Shown here: piece after piece, positions 7,386 through 13,810 of the stretch
Layout of the letters: each line of letters begins with the position of its first letter
Position numbering within the stretch: position 1 is the first letter of the stretch
Program-made: the position numbers and the translations under genes
Assembly: GCA_964535215.1 (NCBI GenBank)
Contig: CAZHST010000056.1
Coordinates: 1 to 17,068 of the forward strand
Direction: 5' to 3'
DNA: 17,068 nucleotides
From: JACQHM01 sp964535215
GTDB taxonomy: Bacteria > Methylomirabilota > Methylomirabilia > Methylomirabilales > JACQHM01
Notes under the pieces: model-generated
What the model was told of the DNA's origin: nothing
What the model saw: only the letters and a program-made list of their open reading frames with translations
Databases searched by the model: none

Positions 7386-9845
7386 TTAGGCTTTGTAGAC
7401 CTTGACGCGCGTCGAGAGGTTGGCGGGGAGGCCGCTGAGGGGATCCTCTTCCCACACCAGGACCTCGTTGGGGTTTGCTCCCCTTCCCTTCGCCCACCGA
7501 CCGTAAGCGGTATGCCCTAACCCCAAAGGGATGCTCACGACGTCGGGCCTAGTCCCAGGGTAGAGCTTCGCCCGGACCTTGATCCTCCCGAGAGGGGATT
7601 CCACAAAGACCCCCTCGCCATCGGCGATCCCGAGCCCCTTCGCCACCTCCGGATGGATCTCCACCCATGGCTCCCACTGCATCCGGACGTGGACGCCGAG
7701 GATCTCCTGAAGGAAGGGCTGGTTGGCCCCCTCCCCTTCACCGATGGGCAGGAGTTTGTAGACGTGGAGATGGAAGGGGTATGCGCTCTCATCCCCGACA
7801 AACCTGGGAGGCTCATGGTGGGGGAGGAACACCTGATCCCTCCTCGCCTGGATCCCCAACTCGTTCAGGATCCCCTCTACCTCCTCCTCCAGCCTTGTCC
7901 CTTTGCTCTTGGCCCTCTCCCCGGCGATCTCCTCGAGCCGCCGTTTGAGATGGTGGGAGTAGAACTCGAACCTCCCCGAAGGGGTCCGGAAGATCCTCCT
8001 CGGTTCCTCAAAGGGGTAGAGGGGGTCCCACCAACCTCCTTTTTCAACGAGCTGGCTAAAGAACCCTTCGAAGGTAGCATAGGTCGGATACTGCCAGCCC
8101 CGCTCCTCCAGGAACCGGATCCAGGCCTCGTCCTGAAGCTCGGAGAAGACATCGCCTGCCCTGGACTCGTACACCCCCTTGAGGCTCTCCTGAAGAAGCC
8201 CTTGGAAGTCCTGCCACGGGAAGGCCCTCGCGATAGGCCCGCCAAGGGCTTTTGCGAGCTGGAGGATCACATCACCCGTGGGCCTCGTGTCGTAGAGGGG
8301 GTGGACCACGGGTTTCCTCAAGCCCAGGACGGGATAGCCGGTGCCGGGGGCCGGGGCATCTTCCCATCGCTCCAGAGACGTATGGTCCGGGAGGATAAGG
8401 TCCGCATATTCCGCCGTCTCGTCAATGAAAGCAGTGAAGCTTACGATGAAGGGGATCTTCTCAAAAGCCCGAACCGCTCGGGAAGGATCGGGGAAGGAGA
8501 AAAGGGGGTTGAGCGCATCAACGAAGAGGACCTCCACCGGATAGGGCCTCTCCTGGAGGATTCCTTCCAGGGCTTTAAGGAAGCTCCCCATCACCACGAG
8601 GCCATCGTGGCCGATCCGAGGCATGGCAAGGCCCCGTCTTGCGACCTGATCCCTCTCAACGGGGGGCCAATCGGCGAAGGGCACCTCCCGCTGCACGAGG
8701 ACCCCCCCGGGGACGTCGAGACTCCCCACGAGGGCATTTAAGGCATGGATCGCCATCTGGGCATACGTTTCGTTGGAGTTGGCCCCCCCATCCCGATCCC
8801 CGATGGCCAGGGCAGGCTTCGCCGATGAGAACTCCCTTGCCAGCCTTACGATGGTCTTTAACGGAACGCCGGTCAGCTCCGAGGCGATGCTGGGGGGATA
8901 CTCTTCCAGGACCATCCCCTTGAAGCCTCGATGCCACTGGCCTCCATGATCTCTCCAGTCCTCGAATCCGAAGGTAAACTCCTCGATGAAACCTTTGTCA
9001 TAGAGCCCCTCTTTAACCATGATGTGGGCAATCCCTAAGGCTAAGGCCCCCATCGTCCCGGGCTTCACCGGAACCCACTCATCCGCCTTCGCCGCTGTGA
9101 GCGACAACCGGGGTTCGACCTGGACGATCTTGGCCCGGTGCCCCGGCCTCCCCTGCCGCAAGACCCCATAGGCCCGCATCTGCCGGACAGGAGAGGCACC
9201 GCCTTCCAAAAGGGGATACCCGAAGCTTAAGATGTAATTGGTCCGCTCCAGGTCGTAGGCAAAAGGCCTGGAGATCCCTTGGGTGAAGAAATTGGCTGGC
9301 CGAGGTACCTCCCCGAAGTCGAAATAGTTAGGGGAGCCGAAGGCCTCGGCGAACCTCTTAAGGAGGCGGGGGAGGAGCCCGTCGGAGCGCCCGCTCAGGA
9401 TCACCAGGCGGTGGGGCTCCCCTCTTCCGCGAAGCGAAGCCAGCTTCGCGACCACGGTTGTGATCGCCTCCGCCCAACTGATCGGCTCCCACCGGCCTTG
9501 TCCCCGCCCTCCGGCCCGCTTGAGGGGTCCCTTGAGCCGATCAGGGTTGTAGAGGACCTGAAGCCCTGCCAGCCCTTTCGGGCAGAGCCCCCCTCGATTC
9601 ACGGGGTGGAAGGGGTTCCCCTCGATCCTCACCGCCTTCCCATCTACGACCCGGACCCTGATGCCGCAGCCGGCCGGGCACTGCCCGCAGGTGGAGGTCA
9701 CCCACTCCTCGACGCCGGGGAAGCCCCTCTCCTCCTCCTGAACCGCCTCCTGGAGGTCCCCCCATGCCTTAAGGGCACAGCCCGAGGCGGCCGTAGCGGC
9801 TGTTCCTCCCAAGAACCTCAAAAAGCCACGCCTGGTCACGTTCAT
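7386..9845 (-). CDS. Molybdopterin-oxidoreductase-like large subunit (QrcB/ActB1-like), Tat-exported
   Basis: 819 residues. The N-terminus has a twin-arginine signal (TRRGFLRFLGG) with a Cys at residue 23 (AASGC) that could also be a lipobox. It is followed by a [4Fe-4S] site, Cys53/56/60/88, in the arrangement of the DMSO-reductase superfamily. Later landmarks are the PGTMGALALG segment, the ILPDHTSLERWED region and a C-terminal dinucleotide-binding domain. Where PsrA/PhsA-type enzymes carry the Mo-ligand Cys, after the FGSPN motif, this protein reads YFDFGEVPRPANFF (about 174-187) with no Cys or Ser. That agrees with QrcB and ActB, which keep the fold without a catalytic Mo site. The downstream iron-sulfur gene begins 11 bases after its stop. 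The ribosome site (GGAGG) lies in a short intergenic repeat. A true catalytic enzyme using an Asp or Glu ligand remains possible. Confidence 0.9.
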   Translation of the reverse strand: MNVTRRGFLRFLGGTAATAASGCALKAWGDLQEAVQEEERGFPGVEEWVTSTCGQCPAGCGIRVRVVDGKAVRIEGNPFHPVNRGGLCPKGLAGLQVLYNPDRLKGPLKRAGGRGQGRWEPISWAEAITTVVAKLASLRGRGEPHRLVILSGRSDGLLPRLLKRFAEAFGSPNYFDFGEVPRPANFFTQGISRPFAYDLERTNYILSFGYPLLEGGASPVRQMRAYGVLRQGRPGHRAKIVQVEPRLSLTAAKADEWVPVKPGTMGALALGIAHIMVKEGLYDKGFIEEFTFGFEDWRDHGGQWHRGFKGMVLEEYPPSIASELTGVPLKTIVRLAREFSSAKPALAIGDRDGGANSNETYAQMAIHALNALVGSLDVPGGVLVQREVPFADWPPVERDQVARRGLAMPRIGHDGLVVMGSFLKALEGILQERPYPVEVLFVDALNPLFSFPDPSRAVRAFEKIPFIVSFTAFIDETAEYADLILPDHTSLERWEDAPAPGTGYPVLGLRKPVVHPLYDTRPTGDVILQLAKALGGPIARAFPWQDFQGLLQESLKGVYESRAGDVFSELQDEAWIRFLEERGWQYPTYATFEGFFSQLVEKGGWWDPLYPFEEPRRIFRTPSGRFEFYSHHLKRRLEEIAGERAKSKGTRLEEEVEGILNELGIQARRDQVFLPHHEPPRFVGDESAYPFHLHVYKLLPIGEGEGANQPFLQEILGVHVRMQWEPWVEIHPEVAKGLGIADGEGVFVESPLGRIKVRAKLYPGTRPDVVSIPLGLGHTAYGRWAKGRGANPNEVLVWEEDPLSGLPANLSTRVKVYKA

Positions 9846-9852
9846 CGTTTTT

Positions 9853-9897
9853 AGCCTCCAGCCTTTAGCCGTCAGCGTCTGGCTGATGGCTGATCGC
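9853..9897. repeat. Degenerate short intergenic repeat (ATCAGCC / GGCT units)
   Basis: On the minus strand the stretch reads as ATCAGCC repeated, then CGCTGACGGCT, AGGCT and GGAGGCT. These are partly inverted units of the REP-like or simple-repeat type found between genes in some bacteria. The last unit contributes the GGAGG ribosome site of the large-subunit gene (ATG at 9845, 9 bases on). It fills the 64-base gap between the pentahaem and large-subunit genes. Confidence 0.5.
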
Positions 9898-9909
9898 TTA
9901 CATCGTGGC

Positions 9910-10404
9910 CTACCGATGACACACGTTGCAGTCGGTTTCCACCTTCCGCTCCCGGTGGCACCCGAGACACCAGTCCATCTTCAGCGAGACGACAGGCCTT
10001 GTCGGAGGGGCGGAACTTTCCCCGATGCCCCCGTGGCAGATCTTGCACTCAAGCCTTCCGATGCCGACGTGCCGCCGGTGGGAGTAGTACACCGTGTCAG
10101 GAAGCTTGTAAACTTTCGCCCACCTGATCTCCTTGCCTCTCTTCGCGTACTCCCGGATCTTCCCCTCCTCGGGGCTTTTTGTCATAGGGGCCGAATGGCA
10201 CATGAGACAAACCTCAAGGGAGGGGAGACCGGCGTGGGCGGCCTTTTCGACCGTCTGATGACAGGTCGCGCACGGAACCCCCTTCTCAACATGCTTTTTA
10301 TGGCTGAAGGCGATGGGCTGTTTGATCTCTGGCTCCCTGGCCATTGACAGGAAAGCCCCAACGCCGACCAGGAGGGCAAGGACGACAAAGAGGGCAAGCT
10401 TCAC
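9910..10404 (-). CDS. Membrane-anchored pentahaem cytochrome c (ActA/QrcA-like)
   Basis: 164 residues from a GTG at 10404, chosen because a near-perfect ribosome site (AAGGAGG, 6 bases upstream) precedes it; upstream ATGs lack one. An uncleaved-looking hydrophobic segment (about 3-20) should anchor it in the inner membrane, with the haem domain in the periplasm. Five CxxCH sites occur: CATCH 45-49, CLMCH 66-70, CKICH 120-124, CLGCH 146-150 and CNVCH 159-163. FSHKKH and YYSHRRH histidines are probable second haem ligands, typical of the class III/c7-like fold. Position directly ahead of the large subunit, iron-sulfur and NrfD genes matches the cytochrome subunit of Qrc and alternative complex III operons. 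It is the first gene of that block; the 168 bases upstream show no convincing promoter, so transcription may continue from the cytochrome genes above. Confidence 0.9.
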   Translation of the reverse strand: MKLALFVVLALLVGVGAFLSMAREPEIKQPIAFSHKKHVEKGVPCATCHQTVEKAAHAGLPSLEVCLMCHSAPMTKSPEEGKIREYAKRGKEIRWAKVYKLPDTVYYSHRRHVGIGRLECKICHGGIGESSAPPTRPVVSLKMDWCLGCHRERKVETDCNVCHR

Positions 10405-10503
10405 TTGGCTCCTCCTTTCTCCCGGCATTGTTTTACATCTTAACGGTTTCCCCGGCCGAAAAGTATCCCCCAAAAGGATCATTTCGGAGGGAAAAAGGGT
10501 AAT

Positions 10504-10530
10504 CCTTTAGGGCTAAGCCCTTGTGAAAGG
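10504..10530 (-). other. Two-part hairpin between the lipoprotein and pentahaem cytochrome genes
   Basis: Inner stem AGGGC/GCCCT (10509-10513 with 10517-10521, three-base loop) and outer stem CCTTT/AAAGG (10504-10508 with 10526-10530) are separated by a four-base bulge. On the minus strand a CCCTTTTT tract follows after four bases. It could be a weak terminator or processing site after the lipoprotein gene; the U-tract is displaced, so this is uncertain. Confidence 0.4.
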
Positions 10531-10572
10531 GATTGCGTGCAGGGCTTCATGATGGGAGGGAAAGGGGGAGCC

Positions 10573-11037
10573 TTACCGCTTGCGGAGTTCCATCCTCCCG
10601 CTTTCAACTTCACCCCGGCAATCGCTCCCCTGGTAGGCTCCGACCAGACGGTCCTCCACCACGGCGGCGGTGCCGATGAAGGCCCCCGGACACTCCCGGT
10701 CGGGTCGGTACATGGCAAAGGCGAAGGAACGACCGCCGGAGGCTAGGACACCCATGAAAGGCCCGCTGCCCCCCCTGCTGAGCTGCCATCTTCCCCGAAG
10801 GGTACCCTCTCTCCCCTCAAAGGTCAAGAGGATCTCCCCCGAGCCTCCGTTATCAGCATAGGTGCCCTCCCACTCCCCGGAAAGCTGGTCCCCCGGGCCC
10901 GGGCCTAAGGGGGCGCCGAAAAATGCACCGAGGGGATCGAGCATCCCGGGCGGGGAAGGGCCTGCCGCACAGGCCGTGAAGAACAGGAGGAGTGCTGAAA
11001 GGACGAACCCTCTCACGGGAAAGGCCGCTCTCGGCAT
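10573..11037 (-). CDS. Small predicted lipoprotein of unknown function
   Basis: 154 residues with a lipoprotein-type signal: basic start, hydrophobic LSALLLFFTAC and Cys23 as the probable lipidated residue, though Phe at position -3 is unusual. The mature part begins with a Pro/Gly-rich linker. A compact domain rich in beta-strand patterns follows (LSGEWEGTYADNGGSGEILL, LRGRWQLSRGG, FIGTAAVVEDRLVGAYQ), resembling small barrel-like envelope domains that start with a SGxWxGxY motif. Two cysteines in the mature part (RECPGAF and SDCRGE) could form a disulfide. I do not recognise the family. It lies 63 bases downstream of the barrel cytochrome gene, with a strong hairpin between, so it may be an accessory lipoprotein of that outer-membrane protein. 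Confidence 0.75.
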   Translation of the reverse strand: MPRAAFPVRGFVLSALLLFFTACAAGPSPPGMLDPLGAFFGAPLGPGPGDQLSGEWEGTYADNGGSGEILLTFEGREGTLRGRWQLSRGGSGPFMGVLASGGRSFAFAMYRPDRECPGAFIGTAAVVEDRLVGAYQGSDCRGEVESGRMELRKR

Positions 11038-11050
11038 CTCTGCCTCTCTC

Positions 11051-11093
11051 CTCCAGGCAGGGGAGGGGGGAGGACCCTCCCCCCTCTCTGGAG
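11051..11093. other. Strong intercistronic hairpin
   Basis: A perfect 10-bp stem, GAGGGGGGAG (11063-11072) with CTCCCCCCTC (11077-11086), closes on a GACC loop. An outer CTCCAG/CTGGAG stem (11051-11056 with 11088-11093) extends it. No T-tract follows on either strand, so it is better read as an mRNA stability or processing element between the barrel cytochrome and the lipoprotein than as a terminator. Confidence 0.6.
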
Positions 11094-11100
11094 AGGTCTC

Positions 11101-12471
11101 TCAGAAGACGATGCTGAACCGGGTCGTGAAGACGTGATCCCGGACCCGATCCACGTCCCGGGTGGAGACAGAAGCGTCCAACCGCTCGCTCTCCTCCCGG
11201 AAGGTGTACTCGGTGACAAACTTCAGGTTCTGCCAGATGTAGTACTGAAACCCAACGGTGAAGGCCAGGATCCTGGGCTCCGTCCTCGTTGAGCCACCGA
11301 GAGGGCGATCGTTAAACTCCCTGGCCTTCACCCAATCGAACCGGGCCAGGGCGATGAGTTGAGGGAGCGGGGTCACGTAGTCAGCCTCGACGAAGCCGCC
11401 CCAGTAGTGGAGGTCCTCCCCAAACCCGGTGGGGTTCGAGTCCCGCCCCCAGAGGAACTGGGCGAAGAGGTTCAGGTTCAGGAAGTTCAGGCTGACGTCA
11501 GGACCCAAGCGCCAGGCCCGATTCGCCCCACCCGGGAAAGCGGCGGGAGGCTCCTGATCCACCAGGTTGTTGGCATGGAAGACGAAGAACCCGAGGGTCT
11601 GGTTCTGGTAGGTTCCCGCCAGACGGCCGTAGATTCCCTTGTCCCGGTTGTTGTCCGGGTTCCGGTTGCTGGCATTGGTCACCCCGAGGTGGTAGAGGAA
11701 CCGGAGGTCCTCGCGGGGAAAGAGAACCCCCCAGAGCTCCGCTCCGAGCTGGGGCTTCACCAGGCGGAACCTCCTCCCCCCGTCGCTTAAGCCCGCGGCG
11801 CCGGATCCGATCCCTAACAAGTCCCGGGCGTTCACGTTGTAGATCTCGAATTCCGACGTGGAGAGCCGGCGGTGCATTGGTGAATTCCCCGTGCCGGAGA
11901 GGAGGGGGAGTTCAATGGCCCCCGCCTTGACATTGATCAGGTCCTTGACGAAGAGGTCGTTCAGGGCGATGAAGGCCAGCTCCGGCGGCTCAGGACCCTC
12001 AAAGATGAAGTCCCCGTCCTCGAACTCCGACTCGACCAGGGGCGAGTCGAGGAAGAAGGAGGCGGTCTTCCCCAGGACCCCTCCGGCCAGGATCTCCACC
12101 TCGTTCAGGTTGAAGCTGTTCCGGCTCGTCGTGCTCTGTTCGCCCGTCGCCAGCTCCCGCTCCTTCACCTCGTGGAAATCGAACCCCGTCTCGATCAGCA
12201 TGCTTAGAGGAGGGGTCCCCGGCAGATCCAGGACCGTCCCCACCTTGACCGGTGGGATCTTGAAAGGCACCTCCTCCCCTTTCAGCCGATGGTAGCCGGA
12301 AAGCCTGAAGCTCTCGCCGGCCGAATTCAGCTTGGGGAAGGCCGTGTGGCAGACATTGCAGGCATAGCCATAGGTCCGGGAGAACGCCGGGATGGCCAGG
12401 GCCTGCGTTGAGAGGAGGAGAAGGAAGCCTGCCCCCACCAGACCCAAAAACACCGGGCTTCCTCGTCTCAT
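11101..12471 (-). CDS. Monohaem outer-membrane barrel protein, Cyc2-like cytochrome-porin candidate
   Basis: 456 residues; ATG at 12471 with AGGAGGTGAAAG directly before. A Sec signal peptide (1-26, ends ALA) is followed almost at once by a single haem site, CNVCH (38-42). Its setting, IPAFSRTYGYACNVCH then FPKLNSAGESFRLSGY, closely follows the published N-terminal signature of Cyc2 fused cytochrome-porins (A-x-P-x-F-A-R-Q-T..CxxCH...P-x-L..F-G-x-x-F-K..G-Y). The remaining 390 residues alternate short amphipathic strands with Gly/Asn/Asp-rich loops and end in Phe (RFSIVF), as outer-membrane barrels do. Length fits Cyc2 (about 400-500). In iron oxidisers Cyc2 takes electrons from extracellular Fe(II); here the function is inferred only. 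Related uncharacterised monohaem barrel proteins occur widely, and it could equally be one of those. Confidence 0.8.
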   Translation of the reverse strand: MRRGSPVFLGLVGAGFLLLLSTQALAIPAFSRTYGYACNVCHTAFPKLNSAGESFRLSGYHRLKGEEVPFKIPPVKVGTVLDLPGTPPLSMLIETGFDFHEVKERELATGEQSTTSRNSFNLNEVEILAGGVLGKTASFFLDSPLVESEFEDGDFIFEGPEPPELAFIALNDLFVKDLINVKAGAIELPLLSGTGNSPMHRRLSTSEFEIYNVNARDLLGIGSGAAGLSDGGRRFRLVKPQLGAELWGVLFPREDLRFLYHLGVTNASNRNPDNNRDKGIYGRLAGTYQNQTLGFFVFHANNLVDQEPPAAFPGGANRAWRLGPDVSLNFLNLNLFAQFLWGRDSNPTGFGEDLHYWGGFVEADYVTPLPQLIALARFDWVKAREFNDRPLGGSTRTEPRILAFTVGFQYYIWQNLKFVTEYTFREESERLDASVSTRDVDRVRDHVFTTRFSIVF

Positions 12472-12567
12472 CTTTCACCTCCTGTTGAAAAAGGGTTCAA
12501 CCCGCTTCGCCTTCAGCGATCCGCCTCAAATCCCGGCCTTCTCACCTCCTTCCTTTGAGAAACCTCA

Positions 12568-12936
12568 TTACCTGGCAAGGGTCCTGGTATAGGCCAGGAC
12601 GTCCTCGATCTCCTCCTCGCTGAGCTGGTCTTTGAAGGAAGGCATGTTACCCCTCCCCTCGACTATGACCGCCTTATACCGGGTATCGGGATGGGCGATC
12701 ATCTCCTTGCTGATGAAGCTCGGCGGCTTCGGATTCAAGGCATCGGCGACAGGCCCATCCCCCTTCCCCGTCCGGCCATGGCAGAGGGCGCACTTCTCCT
12801 GATAGATGGCCTTCCCCTTGACGATATCCGCCGCCATGGCTTCAGAGAAAAGGAAGGGCAGGAAGGTCAAGAAGGGAAGGAGAAGGCTCAAAAGGCTTAC
12901 TTGTGAGAGCATCGTTCCAGCCAACCTCCTCATCAT
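12568..12936 (-). CDS. Small monohaem cytochrome c (class I)
   Basis: 122 residues. A signal peptide with a long Leu/Phe-rich core ends near EAMA-AD (about residue 36). One haem site CALCH (49-53) is followed by GxxGKGDGP, and Met98 in GNMPSF is the likely axial ligand, so this is a classic small periplasmic class I cytochrome. AGGAGG lies 2 bases before the first ATG and 5 before the second (12933), so translation may start at the latter. It is 10 bases downstream of the pseudo-receiver gene and 96 bases upstream of the barrel cytochrome. The likely role is shuttling electrons between an outer-membrane cytochrome and inner-membrane complexes. Confidence 0.9.
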   Translation of the reverse strand: MMRRLAGTMLSQVSLLSLLLPFLTFLPFLFSEAMAADIVKGKAIYQEKCALCHGRTGKGDGPVADALNPKPPSFISKEMIAHPDTRYKAVIVEGRGNMPSFKDQLSEEEIEDVLAYTRTLAR

Positions 12937-12946
12937 TTCCTCCTCT

Positions 12947-13297
12947 TTATGGTTGGGTGAAATCGGCCAGGAGGATCCCGACCAAGTCCTGGGGCTCTGC
13001 CATCACGAACCGCCGACCGGTGTAGAGGGAGGCGGTGTTGTCCTTCAGGCTCACCCGGATCACCCGGGCCTGGGGTTGCTCCTGAAGGAGCCGGGCGATG
13101 AGCCAACAGGGCTCCCTCATCCCCTTCCCCGCCTCGACGAGAATCGCATCGGGTTCCAGCGCCCGGATCTCTGCCAGGGCCCGCCGCCCCCGGATCCCGA
13201 TCCCCACCACCTCCACTTCCGCCTCTTTTAAGAGATGTTCAAGGCCCCGGGCGAAGAGGAGGTACTCGTAGAGGATGAAGACCCTCAGCCTGCCCAT
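12947..13297 (-). CDS. Stand-alone pseudo-receiver protein, paralogue of the 1009-1356 product
   Basis: 116 residues, same architecture as the 1009-1356 protein: RVFILYEYLLFARGL at the start (acidic pair replaced by Tyr10-Glu11), PDAILVE with Glu55 at the phosphoacceptor position, and the shared C-terminal signature VSLKDNTASLYTG, then EPQDLVGIL. No DNA-binding or other output domain is present. The ATG has only a weak purine-rich stretch ahead of it, unlike its neighbours. It lies 24 bases downstream of the four-Cys protein gene and 10 bases upstream of a cytochrome c gene, so it is inside the cytochrome gene block. It is likely a protein-interaction or constitutively 'on-like' receiver rather than a phosphorylated one; this is inference. 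Confidence 0.82.
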   Translation of the reverse strand: MGRLRVFILYEYLLFARGLEHLLKEAEVEVVGIGIRGRRALAEIRALEPDAILVEAGKGMREPCWLIARLLQEQPQARVIRVSLKDNTASLYTGRRFVMAEPQDLVGILLADFTQP

Positions 13298-13321
13298 GGG
13301 GATTTCGCTTTCGGAACAAGC

Positions 13322-13615
13322 CTAGGCTGCCGCTCTCAAGGCCGCCCTTGCCGCGTCGCCAAGATGTTCCAGACACTTCTTTCCACAGGTCACCCTCCCC
13401 GGATCCGGAAAGGCGGAACAGGAGTGGACATCCACCGCCCTGCTGAGCCCGAAGGCCCCCTGCTCGACGAACTCCACGGAGACGTCCCGCTTCTTAAACG
13501 GGCAAAAGAAAGTCGCCCCCCGGAGAAAGGTCCCCGCCGCCTCGACGAGCGGGGCGAGGAGGAGGACGGTAACGGCCAACAGAATCGTCATCGGGAGGAT
13601 CAACGCTTCCACCAT
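13322..13615 (-). CDS. Small membrane-anchored protein with four conserved-looking cysteines, unknown function
   Basis: 97 residues; ATG at 13615 with AGGAGG 6 bases before. A hydrophobic N-terminal helix (about 4-27) is followed by a soluble part with Cys38 (FFCPF), Cys66 (HSCSAF), Cys77 and Cys81 (TCGKKCLEHL). The Cys spacing suggests a metal site or disulfide pair, but there is no CxxCH and so no haem attachment. I do not recognise the family. It is the first gene of the minus-strand cytochrome block, after the two hairpins at 13733-13810, so it might be an assembly or sensing factor for the downstream redox proteins. That is context only. Confidence 0.75.
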   Translation of the reverse strand: MVEALILPMTILLAVTVLLLAPLVEAAGTFLRGATFFCPFKKRDVSVEFVEQGAFGLSRAVDVHSCSAFPDPGRVTCGKKCLEHLGDAARAALRAAA

Positions 13616-13732
13616 CTCCCACCTCCTGCGGGGGCCTTCCCCGCGAGGGTCGGGCGCTCACACCTCGGCCTCTCCCTTGAGAAAGTAGATCGTCCTCTCC
13701 CTCCTGGGCAGCCCCCGAATAGCTCATTTTTT

Positions 13733-13765
13733 AAAAGAAAAAGGACTACCCGGAGGTAGCCCTTT
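13733..13765 (-). terminator. Intrinsic terminator on the minus strand, ahead of the cytochrome block
   Basis: The stem is 13740-13750 with 13755-13765 (AAAGG-CTACC / GGTAG-CCTTT, one A-C mismatch), with loop CGGA. On the minus strand it is followed by TTTTTCTTTT (13742 to 13733). It lies 117 bases upstream of the 13615 start, so it either ends transcripts coming from the right or acts as an attenuator in a leader of the cytochrome block. Confidence 0.75.
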
Positions 13766-13774
13766 AGGACTGGC

Positions 13775-13810
13775 GAGGGTATGTCTGCTAGGAAGAACAG
13801 ACTAACCCTC
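13775..13810 (-). promoter_or_regulatory. Leader hairpin with sequence able to pair with the terminator
   Basis: Arms GAGGGTATGTCTG (13775-13787) and CAGACTAACCCTC (13798-13810) form a 13-base stem with two central mismatches and a ten-base loop. In the minus-strand RNA, GACATACCC (13785 to 13777) can instead pair with GGGTAGTC of the terminator's 3' arm (13751 to 13744) with one bulged base. That would break both hairpins. Confidence 0.5.

Noticed and set aside
7653..8741. Plus-strand open reading frame of 362 codons
   Set aside because: It lies inside the molybdopterin-oxidoreductase-like gene on the opposite strand, shows no recognisable domain, and has no sensible ribosome site.
5355..9845. 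Annotation as a polysulfide, thiosulfate or tetrathionate reductase
   Set aside because: Subunit types fit, but the large subunit lacks the Mo-ligand Cys, one iron-sulfur motif has only three Cys, and pentahaem and tetrahaem cytochromes flank it, which favours a Qrc/ACIII-like role. Not formally excluded.
10405..10572. NarL-type heptamer or clear promoter before the pentahaem gene
   Set aside because: I looked for NarL-like heptamers and for sigma-70 or sigma-54 boxes and found only partial matches (for example TAAGAT without a fitting -35), which I do not consider support.
11101..12471. Annotation as an MtrB/PioB-type porin of a multihaem conduit
   Set aside because: The protein carries its own single haem right after the signal peptide, is shorter than MtrB (about 650-700 residues), and has no decahaem cytochrome gene next to it.
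12472..12567. Short GGGTT-G-AACCC hairpin followed by T residues between cytochrome and barrel genes
   Set aside because: The stem is only about 4-5 pairs with almost no loop, and it directly precedes a strong ribosome site; too weak to call a terminator.
13494..13727. Minus-strand open reading frame of 77 codons overlapping the four-Cys protein
   Set aside because: It is out of frame with the well-supported 13322-13615 gene, begins right beside the terminator tract without a ribosome site, and has a low-complexity Gly/Arg/Pro composition.
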